In this document: piece by piece, positions 1 to 7,267 of the stretch | Position numbering within the stretch: the stretch's first letter is position 1 | Layout: every line of letters starts with the position of its first letter | NCBI GenBank assembly: GCA_026392045.1 | Contig: JAPLCU010000024.1 | Location: 1 to 42,068 of the forward strand | Direction of reading: 5' to 3' | DNA length: 42,068 nucleotides | Source of the DNA: Armatimonadota bacterium | GTDB lineage: Bacteria > Armatimonadota > UBA5829 | The notes under the pieces: generated by a model | Databases searched by the model: none | What the model was told of the DNA's origin: nothing | The model's input: only the letters and a program-made list of their open reading frames with translations | Made by a program: the position numbers and the translations under genes

Positions 1-1
1 A

Positions 2-406
2 AACAACATGGGTATGCCGCTGCCTAAGGGCAAGATTCGGGTGTATAAACTCGACGACACCGGCGGCCAGCAATTCATCGGCGAGGACCAGATAGACCAC
101 ACACCCAAAGATGAAAAGATCCGGCTGTATATCGGCGATGCGTTTGATGTGGTAGGCGATTATAAGCGCACTGATTATAAGAAAATCGCCAACAATGTTG
201 TAGAAGAGAGCTTTGAAGCTGTTATTCGAAACCATAAAGACAAGGCAGTTGAGGTCAAAGTGGTTGACCATGTGTGGTCTGATTGGACTGTGACCGCAAA
301 GAGCCACGAGTTTACAAAGAAAGATGCCAGCACCATAGAATTTCCCGTAACTGTGCCAGCGAATGGCGAGACCAAAATCACCTATACCATTAGGACTAAA
401 TGGTAA
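2..406 (+). CDS. DUF4139-type protein, C-terminal fragment cut by window edge
   Basis: The reading frame is open to the left edge, so the first visible ATG at 8 is almost certainly internal. The visible 134 residues match the conserved end of DUF4139 proteins: a 'GMPLPKG' turn, then 'RVYK', 'IGEDQIDHTPKDE', 'GDAFDVVG' and a final beta-sandwich block ending in 'TYTIRTKW'. DUF4139 proteins are usually secreted or membrane-associated beta-rich proteins of about 450-700 residues with no established function; that is family knowledge. The gene ends at TAA 404-406, followed by a hairpin terminator shared with the convergent gene at 510-2060, which is itself a DUF4139 relative. No catalytic residues are visible. 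The identity of the tail is fairly secure; the full length and role are unknown. Confidence 0.8.
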   Translation, partial: NNMGMPLPKGKIRVYKLDDTGGQQFIGEDQIDHTPKDEKIRLYIGDAFDVVGDYKRTDYKKIANNVVEESFEAVIRNHKDKAVEVKVVDHVWSDWTVTAKSHEFTKKDASTIEFPVTVPANGETKITYTIRTKW

Positions 407-430
407 ATCGGATGTTGGTCTAAAATAATT

Positions 431-460
431 AGCCCCCTACTTTACTCAAAGCAGGGGGCT
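431..460. terminator. Bidirectional hairpin terminator between convergent genes
   Basis: Arms AGCCCCCT (431-438) and AGGGGGCT (453-460) form a perfect 8-bp GC-rich stem, extended inside by CTTT/AAAG (440-443 with 448-451) after one mismatch, leaving a 4-nt loop. Both flanks are AT-rich (TAAAATAATT on the left, ATTATTGATAATT on the right), so it can serve the plus-strand gene ending at 406 and the minus-strand gene ending at 510. Confidence 0.8.
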
Positions 461-509
461 ATTATTGATAATTCTGCTACCAACGGGTTCCCGAAGCATC
501 CAACAAACC

Positions 510-2060
510 TCAGTTTGAAGGCACATAACGCTCGTATGTGTAGCTTAAGGTTTTCGTTTCACCTGCTCCGAGCTTGATCTTCCAATGAATTGCAGCGGTT
601 CTTTCTATCAGCTTAAGGTTCACGGTGTCGATCTGGACAACTCCGTCGTCTGAGACCTCAATAGGCTTCCCTTTGACATTAAAGTCTATGGTAAGCTCGG
701 CGGTTTTTTCGCCGTAGTTCTTAAGCTCCAGTTTTCCGGTCACAGTGACAAGATCATAGAAATAGTCGGACGATGTTGGCGAATATGCCTTGAGTTTTCT
801 GTCAGTCTCAGCTTCTTTCTGCTCGTGAGTAATGTTAATTGCCGTGGTGACAGGGAACTCGCCTTTGCCGCCTTTCGGAACATATTTTAGCAAGTCTTCG
901 CTGAGCGCGTTTCCATCGCTTATCGCCAGGCAAGGGCCGGTGGTCCAGGCGCTTTCTGTGTTATTCTGCAGAACTAAGAAGTGGCGGACCTCCTCAGGCG
1001 GTGACCAGCGGTATGAATGACTGTACTTAATGCGTTTTACGAATAAAGTCACAATAATCTTTTCGCCGCGCCGCAGGGTGAGGTCTTTGCGCGTATATAC
1101 GGTGTAATCAGTTGCGCCGGTTCCCTCCCACTGGGGAAGGTTTCCGGTAGCTTCGCTTATCTCACGCCCGACAGAATCTGCTGGCTTATCGAAACTAAAC
1201 TTTTCCTCGACAATACTGCCTCGGTTCATCATCTGGTTCGAAAGCCCGGGCGGCGCAACTGCAGCGCCTATGGTGCGGATAATCTGACCGACCGCTATTG
1301 GCGCGAGGTATTCAGTGTGCAGGAAGTTGGGGACACCCACAACGAAGTTCACATCGCAGTGCACCAGATCTTCTGCTTCATTTACCACCGTGCCCCTGAG
1401 CGTAAGCTCGGCATTTTCATCGTCAATCAGCTTCAGCGTGTATTCCGGTATCCATGTCACCCCTTTGCGCAGGTATGCCATTCCGAGGGTTGTTTTCGCG
1501 GGGGACTTGCCGCTGTCGCAGGAAACGTGCACCCGAAGCGGGTTATCCAGCACTTGGAGTTTCTTGACCCCTTCCAGCAGCACAGCGGAACTGCCTGCCT
1601 CGGTATTTAGCACCACATATTCCGAGCCTACGGAGACCAGTTTGCCGCAGCTTGTGTATTCTTTTCCTTCGCGCAGATAGGTTAGCTGCACCGTGAGGAA
1701 CTTGCAGCTATCAAGACGTGATTTCTTTGAGGCTGTGTCTTTTGGCGCGTCCTTGCCGTCGAATTCCACAATCTCGCCGGGGCCGGCGCCAACTACGTCT
1801 ACAGTCTCGTCCGGCTTGTGTGAAAATATGGCAAGTGTCCCGAATGCCGCCGGCGGTACTGCATCGGATACACACCAACCATCCCTAAGCGCTACATCTC
1901 CCTGACGCATAAAGAATCCCAACCCATTCTTAAAAACCGTCACAGAGGTCACATGCGATTTCCACAAATACGCATTCTCTTTGTCCTGGGCTCCCGCCGC
2001 TGCCTGAAGCGTGGCCGTTATTAGCCACGCTATCAGCAATCTCGATAAGGTTCTTTTCAT
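510..2060 (-). CDS. Secreted DUF4139-family protein
   Basis: The start is the ATG at 2058-2060, because AAAGGAG lies about 7 nt upstream and the protein then opens with a clean signal peptide (MKRTLSRLL..., cleaved near AGA-Q, about residue 24). An upstream TTG at 2129 would place a non-signal extension in front. The mature protein is about 490 residues of beta-rich sequence. The N-terminal block 'HVTSVTVFKNGLGFF' (about 33-50) and the central block 'YLRKGVTWIPEY...VVNEAEDL...VVGVPNF' (about 195-245) are the usual DUF4139 signatures. No enzyme motif is seen. It faces the DUF4139 fragment at 2-406 tail to tail, so the pair may be old duplicates, although the C-terminal ends differ clearly. Function is unknown; a cell-envelope location is inferred from the signal peptide. 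Confidence 0.8.
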   Translation of the reverse strand: MKRTLSRLLIAWLITATLQAAAGAQDKENAYLWKSHVTSVTVFKNGLGFFMRQGDVALRDGWCVSDAVPPAAFGTLAIFSHKPDETVDVVGAGPGEIVEFDGKDAPKDTASKKSRLDSCKFLTVQLTYLREGKEYTSCGKLVSVGSEYVVLNTEAGSSAVLLEGVKKLQVLDNPLRVHVSCDSGKSPAKTTLGMAYLRKGVTWIPEYTLKLIDDENAELTLRGTVVNEAEDLVHCDVNFVVGVPNFLHTEYLAPIAVGQIIRTIGAAVAPPGLSNQMMNRGSIVEEKFSFDKPADSVGREISEATGNLPQWEGTGATDYTVYTRKDLTLRRGEKIIVTLFVKRIKYSHSYRWSPPEEVRHFLVLQNNTESAWTTGPCLAISDGNALSEDLLKYVPKGGKGEFPVTTAINITHEQKEAETDRKLKAYSPTSSDYFYDLVTVTGKLELKNYGEKTAELTIDFNVKGKPIEVSDDGVVQIDTVNLKLIERTAAIHWKIKLGAGETKTLSYTYERYVPSN

Positions 2061-2131
2061 GATAGATCTCCTTTGGTTTGGTTTTTCGGTTCCAATAGTT
2101 AGACACTTGAGATTGGAAAGTGTGAACAAAA

Positions 2132-2160
2132 CTTATAATGGAAACTGAATAAATTGACAT
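2132..2160 (-). promoter_or_regulatory. Putative sigma70 promoter for the DUF4139 gene
   Basis: On the minus strand, ATGTCA (2155-2160) and TATAAG (2132-2137) are separated by 17 nt. The -10 matches consensus at 5 of 6 positions and the -35 at 4 of 6. The predicted start lies near 2125, giving a leader of about 65 nt to the ATG at 2060. Sequence match only. Confidence 0.45.
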
Positions 2161-2200
2161 GCGCCCTGATTTCTCGCTTCTTCATCCCCTTCACGTTTTC

Positions 2201-2230
2201 TTGACTTCTCCTGTTGCAGTGAGGGATAAT
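2201..2230 (+). promoter_or_regulatory. Putative sigma70 promoter for the LutB/LutA-like remnant
   Basis: TTGACT (2201-2206) and GATAAT (2225-2230), 18 nt apart, each match consensus at 5 of 6 positions. The ribosome binding site (CAGGAG at 2237-2242) follows almost immediately and the ATG is at 2249, so the leader would be very short. It shows that the remnant still has a credible promoter. Confidence 0.5.
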
Positions 2231-2248
2231 TGGTGACAGGAGATATCG

Positions 2249-2713
2249 ATGGCAGAAAGTAAAGCTCACCGCAAACATATCCGCCAGGCTCTGAATGACG
2301 AAAACCTCCAGATAGCCCTCAATCGGGCAGAATCAGCTTATCGAGCAGCACGAGAAGCCGCTATATTGCATCAAGTGCGGAGCGTGTCTGAATTTGTGCC
2401 CTGTCTACAGGTAAGAAGCCTTAAGACATCAGACCGCTCGCACGCTTTGATCCAAAGAACTGGCGCCGAATTGGTTGAGATGGCCTGTTGCGATGAGTGC
2501 TGCGGGTTTGCAGGCAGCTTCACATTCAAGCAGCCTGGCGTCTCCAGCGCTATTTTGAACAGAAAATTGGTCCATATCGAGCAAACAGGCGCGCAAATTG
2601 TTGCCACCGACTGCCCAGGATGTATCATGCAGCTTCAGAGCGGACTTCTGGACAGGTGTGCTATCGAGGTGCGCCACACCGCTGAACTTATTGCAGACGT
2701 GCTGGAGAAATAA
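2249..2713 (+). pseudogene. Chimeric remnant: LutB-like N-terminus joined to LutA/GlcF-like CCG domain
   Basis: The 154-residue product combines two ends of a much longer Fe-S lactate/glycolate-type oxidase subunit. Residues 1-40 (KAHRKHIRQALNDENLQIAL...) resemble the start of LutB/LldF proteins, which are about 450-480 residues long. Residues 70-154 match the second cysteine-rich CCG domain of LutA/LldE/GlcF, with 'CDECCGFAGSF' near 80 and 'TDCPGCIMQLQSG' near 120. The LUD body, the ferredoxin-type 4Fe-4S region and the first CCG domain are absent. The likeliest history is an in-frame internal deletion in a fused LldF-LldE-type gene. A good SD (CAGGAG, 6 nt before ATG) and a promoter remain, so the peptide may still be made. 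It ends 9 nt before the end of the convergent epimerase gene. A real small CCG-domain protein cannot be excluded. Confidence 0.6.
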
Positions 2714-2722
2714 CGGCGTGTG

Positions 2723-3757
2723 TCAAAAGCGCTGATATCTAAGCTGCTCCAGTCCCTCTTCTCTTGTAATCGCGCGATGCCCAGCGCGCTCGAACAGACG
2801 CACCATCTGGCCATTACCAAAATCTAAATTGCGGCTAACAGAATAAAGAGCGTATAGAGAAGGGTCGGCGACTGGATGGTCTAAGTTTAGAACATTGGAA
2901 ATTGTTGAGATTGCCGCTCCAAGCATTTTGCCGAGCCACATCGGCAGCGTGACACTGCGCAGCTTTTTCTCTGGCAGATAAATGGATGCTATCATGCGAT
3001 AGAAGTCGTCAATCGTTGTAATTTCGCTATCCAGCACGTTTATCGCCTGCCCCGCCGCTTCAGACATCGCCCCCGCGAGGTATATCCCGGCCGCAACGTT
3101 GCTCACATGAGCCAGCGGCCAACGGTTTTGTCCTAGCCATTTGCCAAAATGGATGATATAGGGCGAAGATTTAAGAAAGCTTACGATTCGAGGCGTGAGT
3201 GTGGGATCTCCAACCCCCCATACCGCAGCGGGCCTTATTATGGAAAAGCGCTCAGGCGGCAGCGTTTTTTTGATCCATTCTTCGGCAGCGATTTTATACT
3301 CTGGATATGGGTTCCTGGCGTTATTGATCAAGGGGAGCTCGTTCTCGCTCTCGCCGTTGAAATCACGCATTCCGTAGACATCGGTGGTCGATATGAACAC
3401 GAATCGGCCAACATCCATGCGGCTTGTCATTTCGCAGAGGTTCTTTACTGATTCGAAGTTTACCTGCCGGAACTCACTGCGCCTTCCAACGTCCGATGCC
3501 CGACCCGCGCAGTGCGCGATAACGTCCAATTTGGCCTGGCGCTCATTGGTTGCCTGCGTTAAATTGCGCTCTATTTCATCAAAGTTCTTGAGATCACCAC
3601 GGATTAATGTGACCCTACCTGAGTCGGCCATTTCAGCGAGAAACGGAGATGCTTTTCGATGAACAAGAGCGAAAACATGCCATCCGTGCTCAATAAACTC
3701 GCGCGCCGTGTTTTCGCCTATGAACCCAGCGGCGCCTGTGATGAATGCGTTTGGCAT
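2723..3757 (-). CDS. NAD(P)-dependent epimerase/dehydratase (3-beta-HSD/ceramide-reductase-like)
   Basis: This 344-residue extended short-chain dehydrogenase carries the Rossmann glycine motif TGAAGFIG at residues 7-14 and the catalytic YxxxK (Y-P-E-Y-K) near residue 153, with 'VFISTTDVYG' upstream supplying the usual Ser/Thr. The C-terminal half is hydrophobic and resembles 3-beta-hydroxysteroid dehydrogenase-type enzymes. It is the last gene of the minus-strand operon: its ATG (3755-3757) directly abuts the TAG stop of the alpha-oxoamine synthase gene. Known biology: in Caulobacter, an SDR of this type beside serine palmitoyltransferase reduces the 3-keto group during ceramide synthesis. 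By analogy (inference) this enzyme may reduce the 3-oxo product of its neighbour. A sugar or sterol substrate cannot be excluded from sequence alone. Confidence 0.82.
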   Translation of the reverse strand: MPNAFITGAAGFIGENTAREFIEHGWHVFALVHRKASPFLAEMADSGRVTLIRGDLKNFDEIERNLTQATNERQAKLDVIAHCAGRASDVGRRSEFRQVNFESVKNLCEMTSRMDVGRFVFISTTDVYGMRDFNGESENELPLINNARNPYPEYKIAAEEWIKKTLPPERFSIIRPAAVWGVGDPTLTPRIVSFLKSSPYIIHFGKWLGQNRWPLAHVSNVAAGIYLAGAMSEAAGQAINVLDSEITTIDDFYRMIASIYLPEKKLRSVTLPMWLGKMLGAAISTISNVLNLDHPVADPSLYALYSVSRNLDFGNGQMVRLFERAGHRAITREEGLEQLRYQRF

Positions 3758-5020
3758 CTATATAATCCCATGCTTCCTGCCGAGATCGCCGATGATCTTG
3801 AGCGCTTCGTCCATATCTGCCTGGGTGAGAGAGCTCATCACGCAAAGGCGCAGACGGCATTCCTTGCGGCGCACTGCTGGGTAGGTTACGACATTGGTAT
3901 ATACGCCCTGCCGCCGTAGATCGTTGTTAAACCTGCCCATAACATCTTCGTCGCCGACTATAATCGGGATGATTGCGGACTCGGTGGCGCCGGTGTTGAA
4001 ACCCATATTCTTCAGGCCTTGGAGCATGTATCGGATATTATTCCAGAGAGCATCGCGCCCCGCCGCGTCTGCTTTCAAGAGTTTGAATACCTCAATCAAC
4101 CCTGCTACTACCGGCGCGGGGAGGCTTGTTGAGAAGAAATAAGTGCGCATATAGAGGCGCAGGTATTGGATAAGCCGAGCGCTTCCCGCAACATAGCCAC
4201 CCACCGCGCCGGGGGTCTTGCTGAGCGTGCCGAGATTGATATCGATCTTATCCATAACCCCATACGCTTCAGCGCTGCCTCGTCCGGTGGGGCCGACTAT
4301 GCCGAGACCGTGCGCGTCATCCACCATCACGCGGGCTCCGTAACGCTCAGCCAGCTCAACTATTTGATCAAGCGGCGCAATATCGCCGTCCATCGAGAAA
4401 ACGCCATCGGTTACAATCAACCGCCCGACCTGCGAATCCGGCAGAGCTTTAAGAACTCGCTCCAAATGCTGCATATTGCGGTGGAGATAGATTTTGACAT
4501 CCGCTCCTGAGAGCTTGCAGCCATCAAAAATCGAAGCATGATTGTAGGCATCGGCGATGATCACATCGCCATGCCCGCATAAACACGATATCACACCAAC
4601 ATTGGCCGAATATCCGCATGGAATGATGATGGCGTCTTGGGTTCCGTAGAAGTCCGCGATGCGTTCCTCCAGCTCTCTGTGCAAATCGGTGGTGCCTGCG
4701 TAAAGCGCCACTGCGCCCATTCCGTAGCCATACTTCTTGCACGCATCCACGGCGGCGCTAACCACTTCAGGATGTGTGGTAAGTGACAAATATGAATTCG
4801 AGCCAAGCATAATCACTTCATGCTTTTCGCCATCGGGTTCTCTCATAATCACCCTGTTTTTCACAGGGCCCATTATCTGCAGGCCAAGGCTTTGCGTGTA
4901 GTCGAGATGTTCAGACTCAAAAAGACCCGCCAACCCATCAATCTTGTCAAAAATATCCTTTTCGCCTCCACTGGGAAGATACTTCTCAAAATGTCCGGTT
5001 TTTTCTATGTTAACGCTCAT
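3758..5020 (-). CDS. Alpha-oxoamine synthase, serine palmitoyltransferase-like
   Basis: This 420-residue PLP enzyme of fold type I joins an amino acid to an acyl thioester with decarboxylation. Visible signatures in order: 'LGSNSYLSLTTHPEV' (about 72-86), 'YNHASIFDGC' with the PLP-stacking His (about 160), 'VDDAHGLGIVG' with the PLP Asp/His pair (about 235), and the Schiff-base lysine in 'GTLSKTPGAVGG' (about 270). Length and the 'GSNSYL' block resemble bacterial serine palmitoyltransferase more than 8-amino-7-oxononanoate synthase (BioF), and there are no biotin genes nearby. 2-amino-3-ketobutyrate CoA ligase remains an alternative. The start codon overlaps the TGA of the upstream remnant (ATGA), with AAAGGA as SD, so it is translationally coupled in the operon. 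The reductase directly downstream supports a 3-keto-sphingoid-type product (inference). Confidence 0.8.
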   Translation of the reverse strand: MSVNIEKTGHFEKYLPSGGEKDIFDKIDGLAGLFESEHLDYTQSLGLQIMGPVKNRVIMREPDGEKHEVIMLGSNSYLSLTTHPEVVSAAVDACKKYGYGMGAVALYAGTTDLHRELEERIADFYGTQDAIIIPCGYSANVGVISCLCGHGDVIIADAYNHASIFDGCKLSGADVKIYLHRNMQHLERVLKALPDSQVGRLIVTDGVFSMDGDIAPLDQIVELAERYGARVMVDDAHGLGIVGPTGRGSAEAYGVMDKIDINLGTLSKTPGAVGGYVAGSARLIQYLRLYMRTYFFSTSLPAPVVAGLIEVFKLLKADAAGRDALWNNIRYMLQGLKNMGFNTGATESAIIPIIVGDEDVMGRFNNDLRRQGVYTNVVTYPAVRRKECRLRLCVMSSLTQADMDEALKIIGDLGRKHGII

Positions 5021-5391
5021 TGCAGGTTTCCTTTCTTAGCATGGCAGCGAGTCGGTTGTTTGCTGTCGCAGTGTATGGTACACAAATTGCAGTTGGCGCA
5101 TTGCGAACGGGTGAATGTGCCATTCTTAATACGAATGGGGATGTCCGGCTCGCAAATCAGCGGTCGGCAAAGGGAAATAGCGTCCATGCCATGATTGGAT
5201 ATGATGCTGGTCATGCTTTCGAGGGTCCGTATGCCGCCTACTACAATAACCGGCATGCCGACCTCATTCTTAATCCGCACCGCAGCATCAAGGTTGTAGT
5301 TCTCAGTAAACGGAATGAACTGGCACCAGCATGCATGCATCAGAAGATGCACAGATATTACACATGTCTGATCAGAGATCAGACCGAACAA
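5017..5391 (-). pseudogene. Old-yellow-enzyme NADH:flavin oxidoreductase, C-terminal remnant
   Basis: Residues 28-124 match the end of the TIM-barrel of clostridial-type NADH:flavin oxidoreductases: 'PFTENYNLDAAVRIKNEVG', 'MPVIVVGGIRTLE', 'GMDAISLCRPLI' (FMN phosphate region) and the cysteine cluster 'CANCNLCTIHC'. Family members are about 330-420 residues, so the FMN-binding and substrate-binding first two thirds are missing. The only in-frame start is a TTG at 5389-5391, immediately after the stop of the ThiL-like gene. The preceding residues show no family similarity that I can see. Yet the downstream end is intact and its TGA overlaps the ATG of the synthase gene. It therefore looks like a deletion product in the middle of an otherwise intact operon, kept perhaps because it couples translation. 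Confidence 0.65.
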
Positions 5392-5394
5392 GCT

Positions 5395-6363
5395 CTACAA
5401 AAACAGCCGATTCGCCATAAGCATCACTTCTTTGATGTGCTGCTGAGCGCTGGCTGCTGCGCGTGGGCAGGGGGGCGGGTCGGTCATTTGTGTGTGCTCC
5501 CCGTTTCGTGAGAGAAAAATGCCGGAATTGTTGCTCGGGTGTACTTTGCCCACACATGTTGCTTCTATGTCGGGGCTTTCAACAGCCTCTGGCAATGTGA
5601 AAAGAAGTTCGTATTCACCCGCGCCGCCAAGAAGCGCAGCCTCCACCGGAAAACCCGCAGAACTGGCCGTCTGAATGACATCTGGCGCTAATGGCAGCCG
5701 ATCCAGATCAATTTCAAAGCACAGTTTTGGGCTCTGATCATGTAGCAGCCAAAGCGCGTCAAAGAATCCTCCGCTGGTGTCGATGCAAGCCGTGGCATGG
5801 CGCCTGATGAACTCAGCTTCGGTCAGCCTCAGCTCGAAACGCGGTGTTGGCGAATTTGTCAGCGCCGCCAGATTAGCATCTCCGAGATTACCCGTGACCC
5901 ATAGCGTTTGAGGTTCGGCAGGCGCTAATCGAGTTAATGCCTTGCCTCCTTGCACCTGTCCCATCGCAAATCCGCAGAATCGCCAGACATCCGCGCATCC
6001 AAAATCGCCGCCGCACAGGCTGCACTCGGCTTTTGCCAGTACATTGCTTATGCCCAACGCCAGTTTGGATACGAAAGATTCATCGACTGACTTAGGCAGC
6101 GAAACGGCATGCATGAACCAAAATGGGGCCGCACCGACCGCAAACAGATCGCTGATAGTTGCAACGGCAAGGTTCCATCCGAGCATTTCTGGGTTATCTG
6201 ATGTAAAAAGGTCCTCTTCAGGCGTAAACTCATCCATTGTAAGCGCCCAAAGCTGATCGCCGATGTGAATTAGCTCAGCGTCACTTGAAAAAATGGCGTT
6301 TTGCTGAAGCGGACTTCGCGCAAATGCCTTTGAAAAGCTTCTGATTATGTCATATTCACTCAT
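5395..6363 (-). CDS. ThiL/AIR-synthase-related ATP-binding protein
   Basis: The product, about 322 residues, has the PurM/ThiL two-domain layout: a modified acidic N-terminal motif 'SSDAELI' (GDDAA in ThiL), 'GWNLAVATISDLFAVGAAP', 'CGGDFG' (GGDT in ThiL), 'WVTGNLGDANLA', 'CIDTSGGFFDAL' and 'GGAGEYELLFTLP'. ThiL phosphorylates thiamine monophosphate, but several acidic residues differ here and no thiamine genes are nearby, so the substrate is probably different. I chose the ATG at 6361-6363, which overlaps the lipid-kinase stop by 8 nt, over an in-frame TTG at 6375. The C-terminal tail (HIKEVMLMANRLFL) is unlike ThiL. Its final 'MANRLF' resembles the opening of old-yellow-enzyme proteins, so the end of this gene may have been fused to the start of the deleted neighbour. 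Role in the operon unknown. Confidence 0.75.
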   Translation of the reverse strand: MSEYDIIRSFSKAFARSPLQQNAIFSSDAELIHIGDQLWALTMDEFTPEEDLFTSDNPEMLGWNLAVATISDLFAVGAAPFWFMHAVSLPKSVDESFVSKLALGISNVLAKAECSLCGGDFGCADVWRFCGFAMGQVQGGKALTRLAPAEPQTLWVTGNLGDANLAALTNSPTPRFELRLTEAEFIRRHATACIDTSGGFFDALWLLHDQSPKLCFEIDLDRLPLAPDVIQTASSAGFPVEAALLGGAGEYELLFTLPEAVESPDIEATCVGKVHPSNNSGIFLSRNGEHTQMTDPPPCPRAAASAQQHIKEVMLMANRLFL

Positions 6364-7267
6364 TAGATCCGCCAATCAGGGTGAGCGCTTGCGGCAATAT
6401 CTCGATACTTACGGGCAGATAGCCGCGTGGGTCGCCATCGAACTCGATTTCCGTCGACTCTTTTGAAGTCACAGTCACAGACCTGCATTCCTGAAGGAAC
6501 ATCCCCTTCGCACCGGTAACAGACCCTGAATAAAACTTCGGCAGCAAGCGAATGACGCCCATTCGGCCTTGCCCATGCATCGCAAAAACGCAGAGCTTGC
6601 CATCATCCGCGCTAATATCGAGCGCCAGTTTGAGGCCCGAGGCGATGTAAGGATTTTTGGCAATCGTCAGGTTATTTACGCCTGGCAGGCAGCAAATGTT
6701 CCCATCAATGTTAAGATCGATGTCCACACGGGCGTTTTTCGCCAGAGTATAGATAACTCCTGCACCAGTCCCCAGGCTGTCTCCCAAATACCTGCGCCAT
6801 TTATTGGCAAATCTGGCCACCGACGCGCCCATGCCTATGTTGCAACTGCACCCATAGTGCGCGGTGATCTGCCGTCCGCGTTCATCGTGATAGGTGATTC
6901 GCGCAACATCGACCTTTCTATTGCGGCCCGATAGAAGAGCGTTGACTGCCTGATCAGGCTCAATCGGAATCCCATGGAATTTGCAGAAATCCGGGCTGGT
7001 GCCGGAATACAGCACACCCATTTGCAGGTTTGGATTGCCTGATTGGATAACGCCATCGAGTATTTCATTGATGGTGCCGTCTCCGCCGACCGCCACCACC
7101 ACATCGAAATCGGCACTGCGCGCCAGCTCCATAGCACGACCCATTCCATCTGTGGACACGCAAGTAAAGTCTATATTTGTTCGTGTGAGTCCGGATTCCC
7201 ATATCCGCCAAAGCCGCTGTCCCTTGCCCGAGCGCGAACCTGGGTTCATAATAAGCATATATCTCAT
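6356..7267 (-). CDS. Diacylglycerol/ceramide kinase-type lipid kinase
   Basis: This 303-residue protein has the DAGK catalytic signature: 'MNPGSRSGKG' nucleotide-binding turn at about 7-16, 'VVAVGGDGTINEILDGV' at about 57-73 with the GGDGT motif, and a C-terminal 'EIEFDGDPRG' loop. Length fits the YegS/DgkB/CpgB group (about 290-310). These enzymes transfer phosphate from ATP to a lipid hydroxyl. Because the operon also encodes a serine palmitoyltransferase-like enzyme and a keto-reductase, a sphingoid or ceramide acceptor, as for the bacterial ceramide kinase CpgB, is an attractive inference. Diacylglycerol is the alternative. The start ATG overlaps the TGA of the radical SAM gene (ATGA), which indicates translational coupling. 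Confidence 0.85.
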   Translation of the reverse strand: MRYMLIMNPGSRSGKGQRLWRIWESGLTRTNIDFTCVSTDGMGRAMELARSADFDVVVAVGGDGTINEILDGVIQSGNPNLQMGVLYSGTSPDFCKFHGIPIEPDQAVNALLSGRNRKVDVARITYHDERGRQITAHYGCSCNIGMGASVARFANKWRRYLGDSLGTGAGVIYTLAKNARVDIDLNIDGNICCLPGVNNLTIAKNPYIASGLKLALDISADDGKLCVFAMHGQGRMGVIRLLPKFYSGSVTGAKGMFLQECRSVTVTSKESTEIEFDGDPRGYLPVSIEILPQALTLIGGSNE

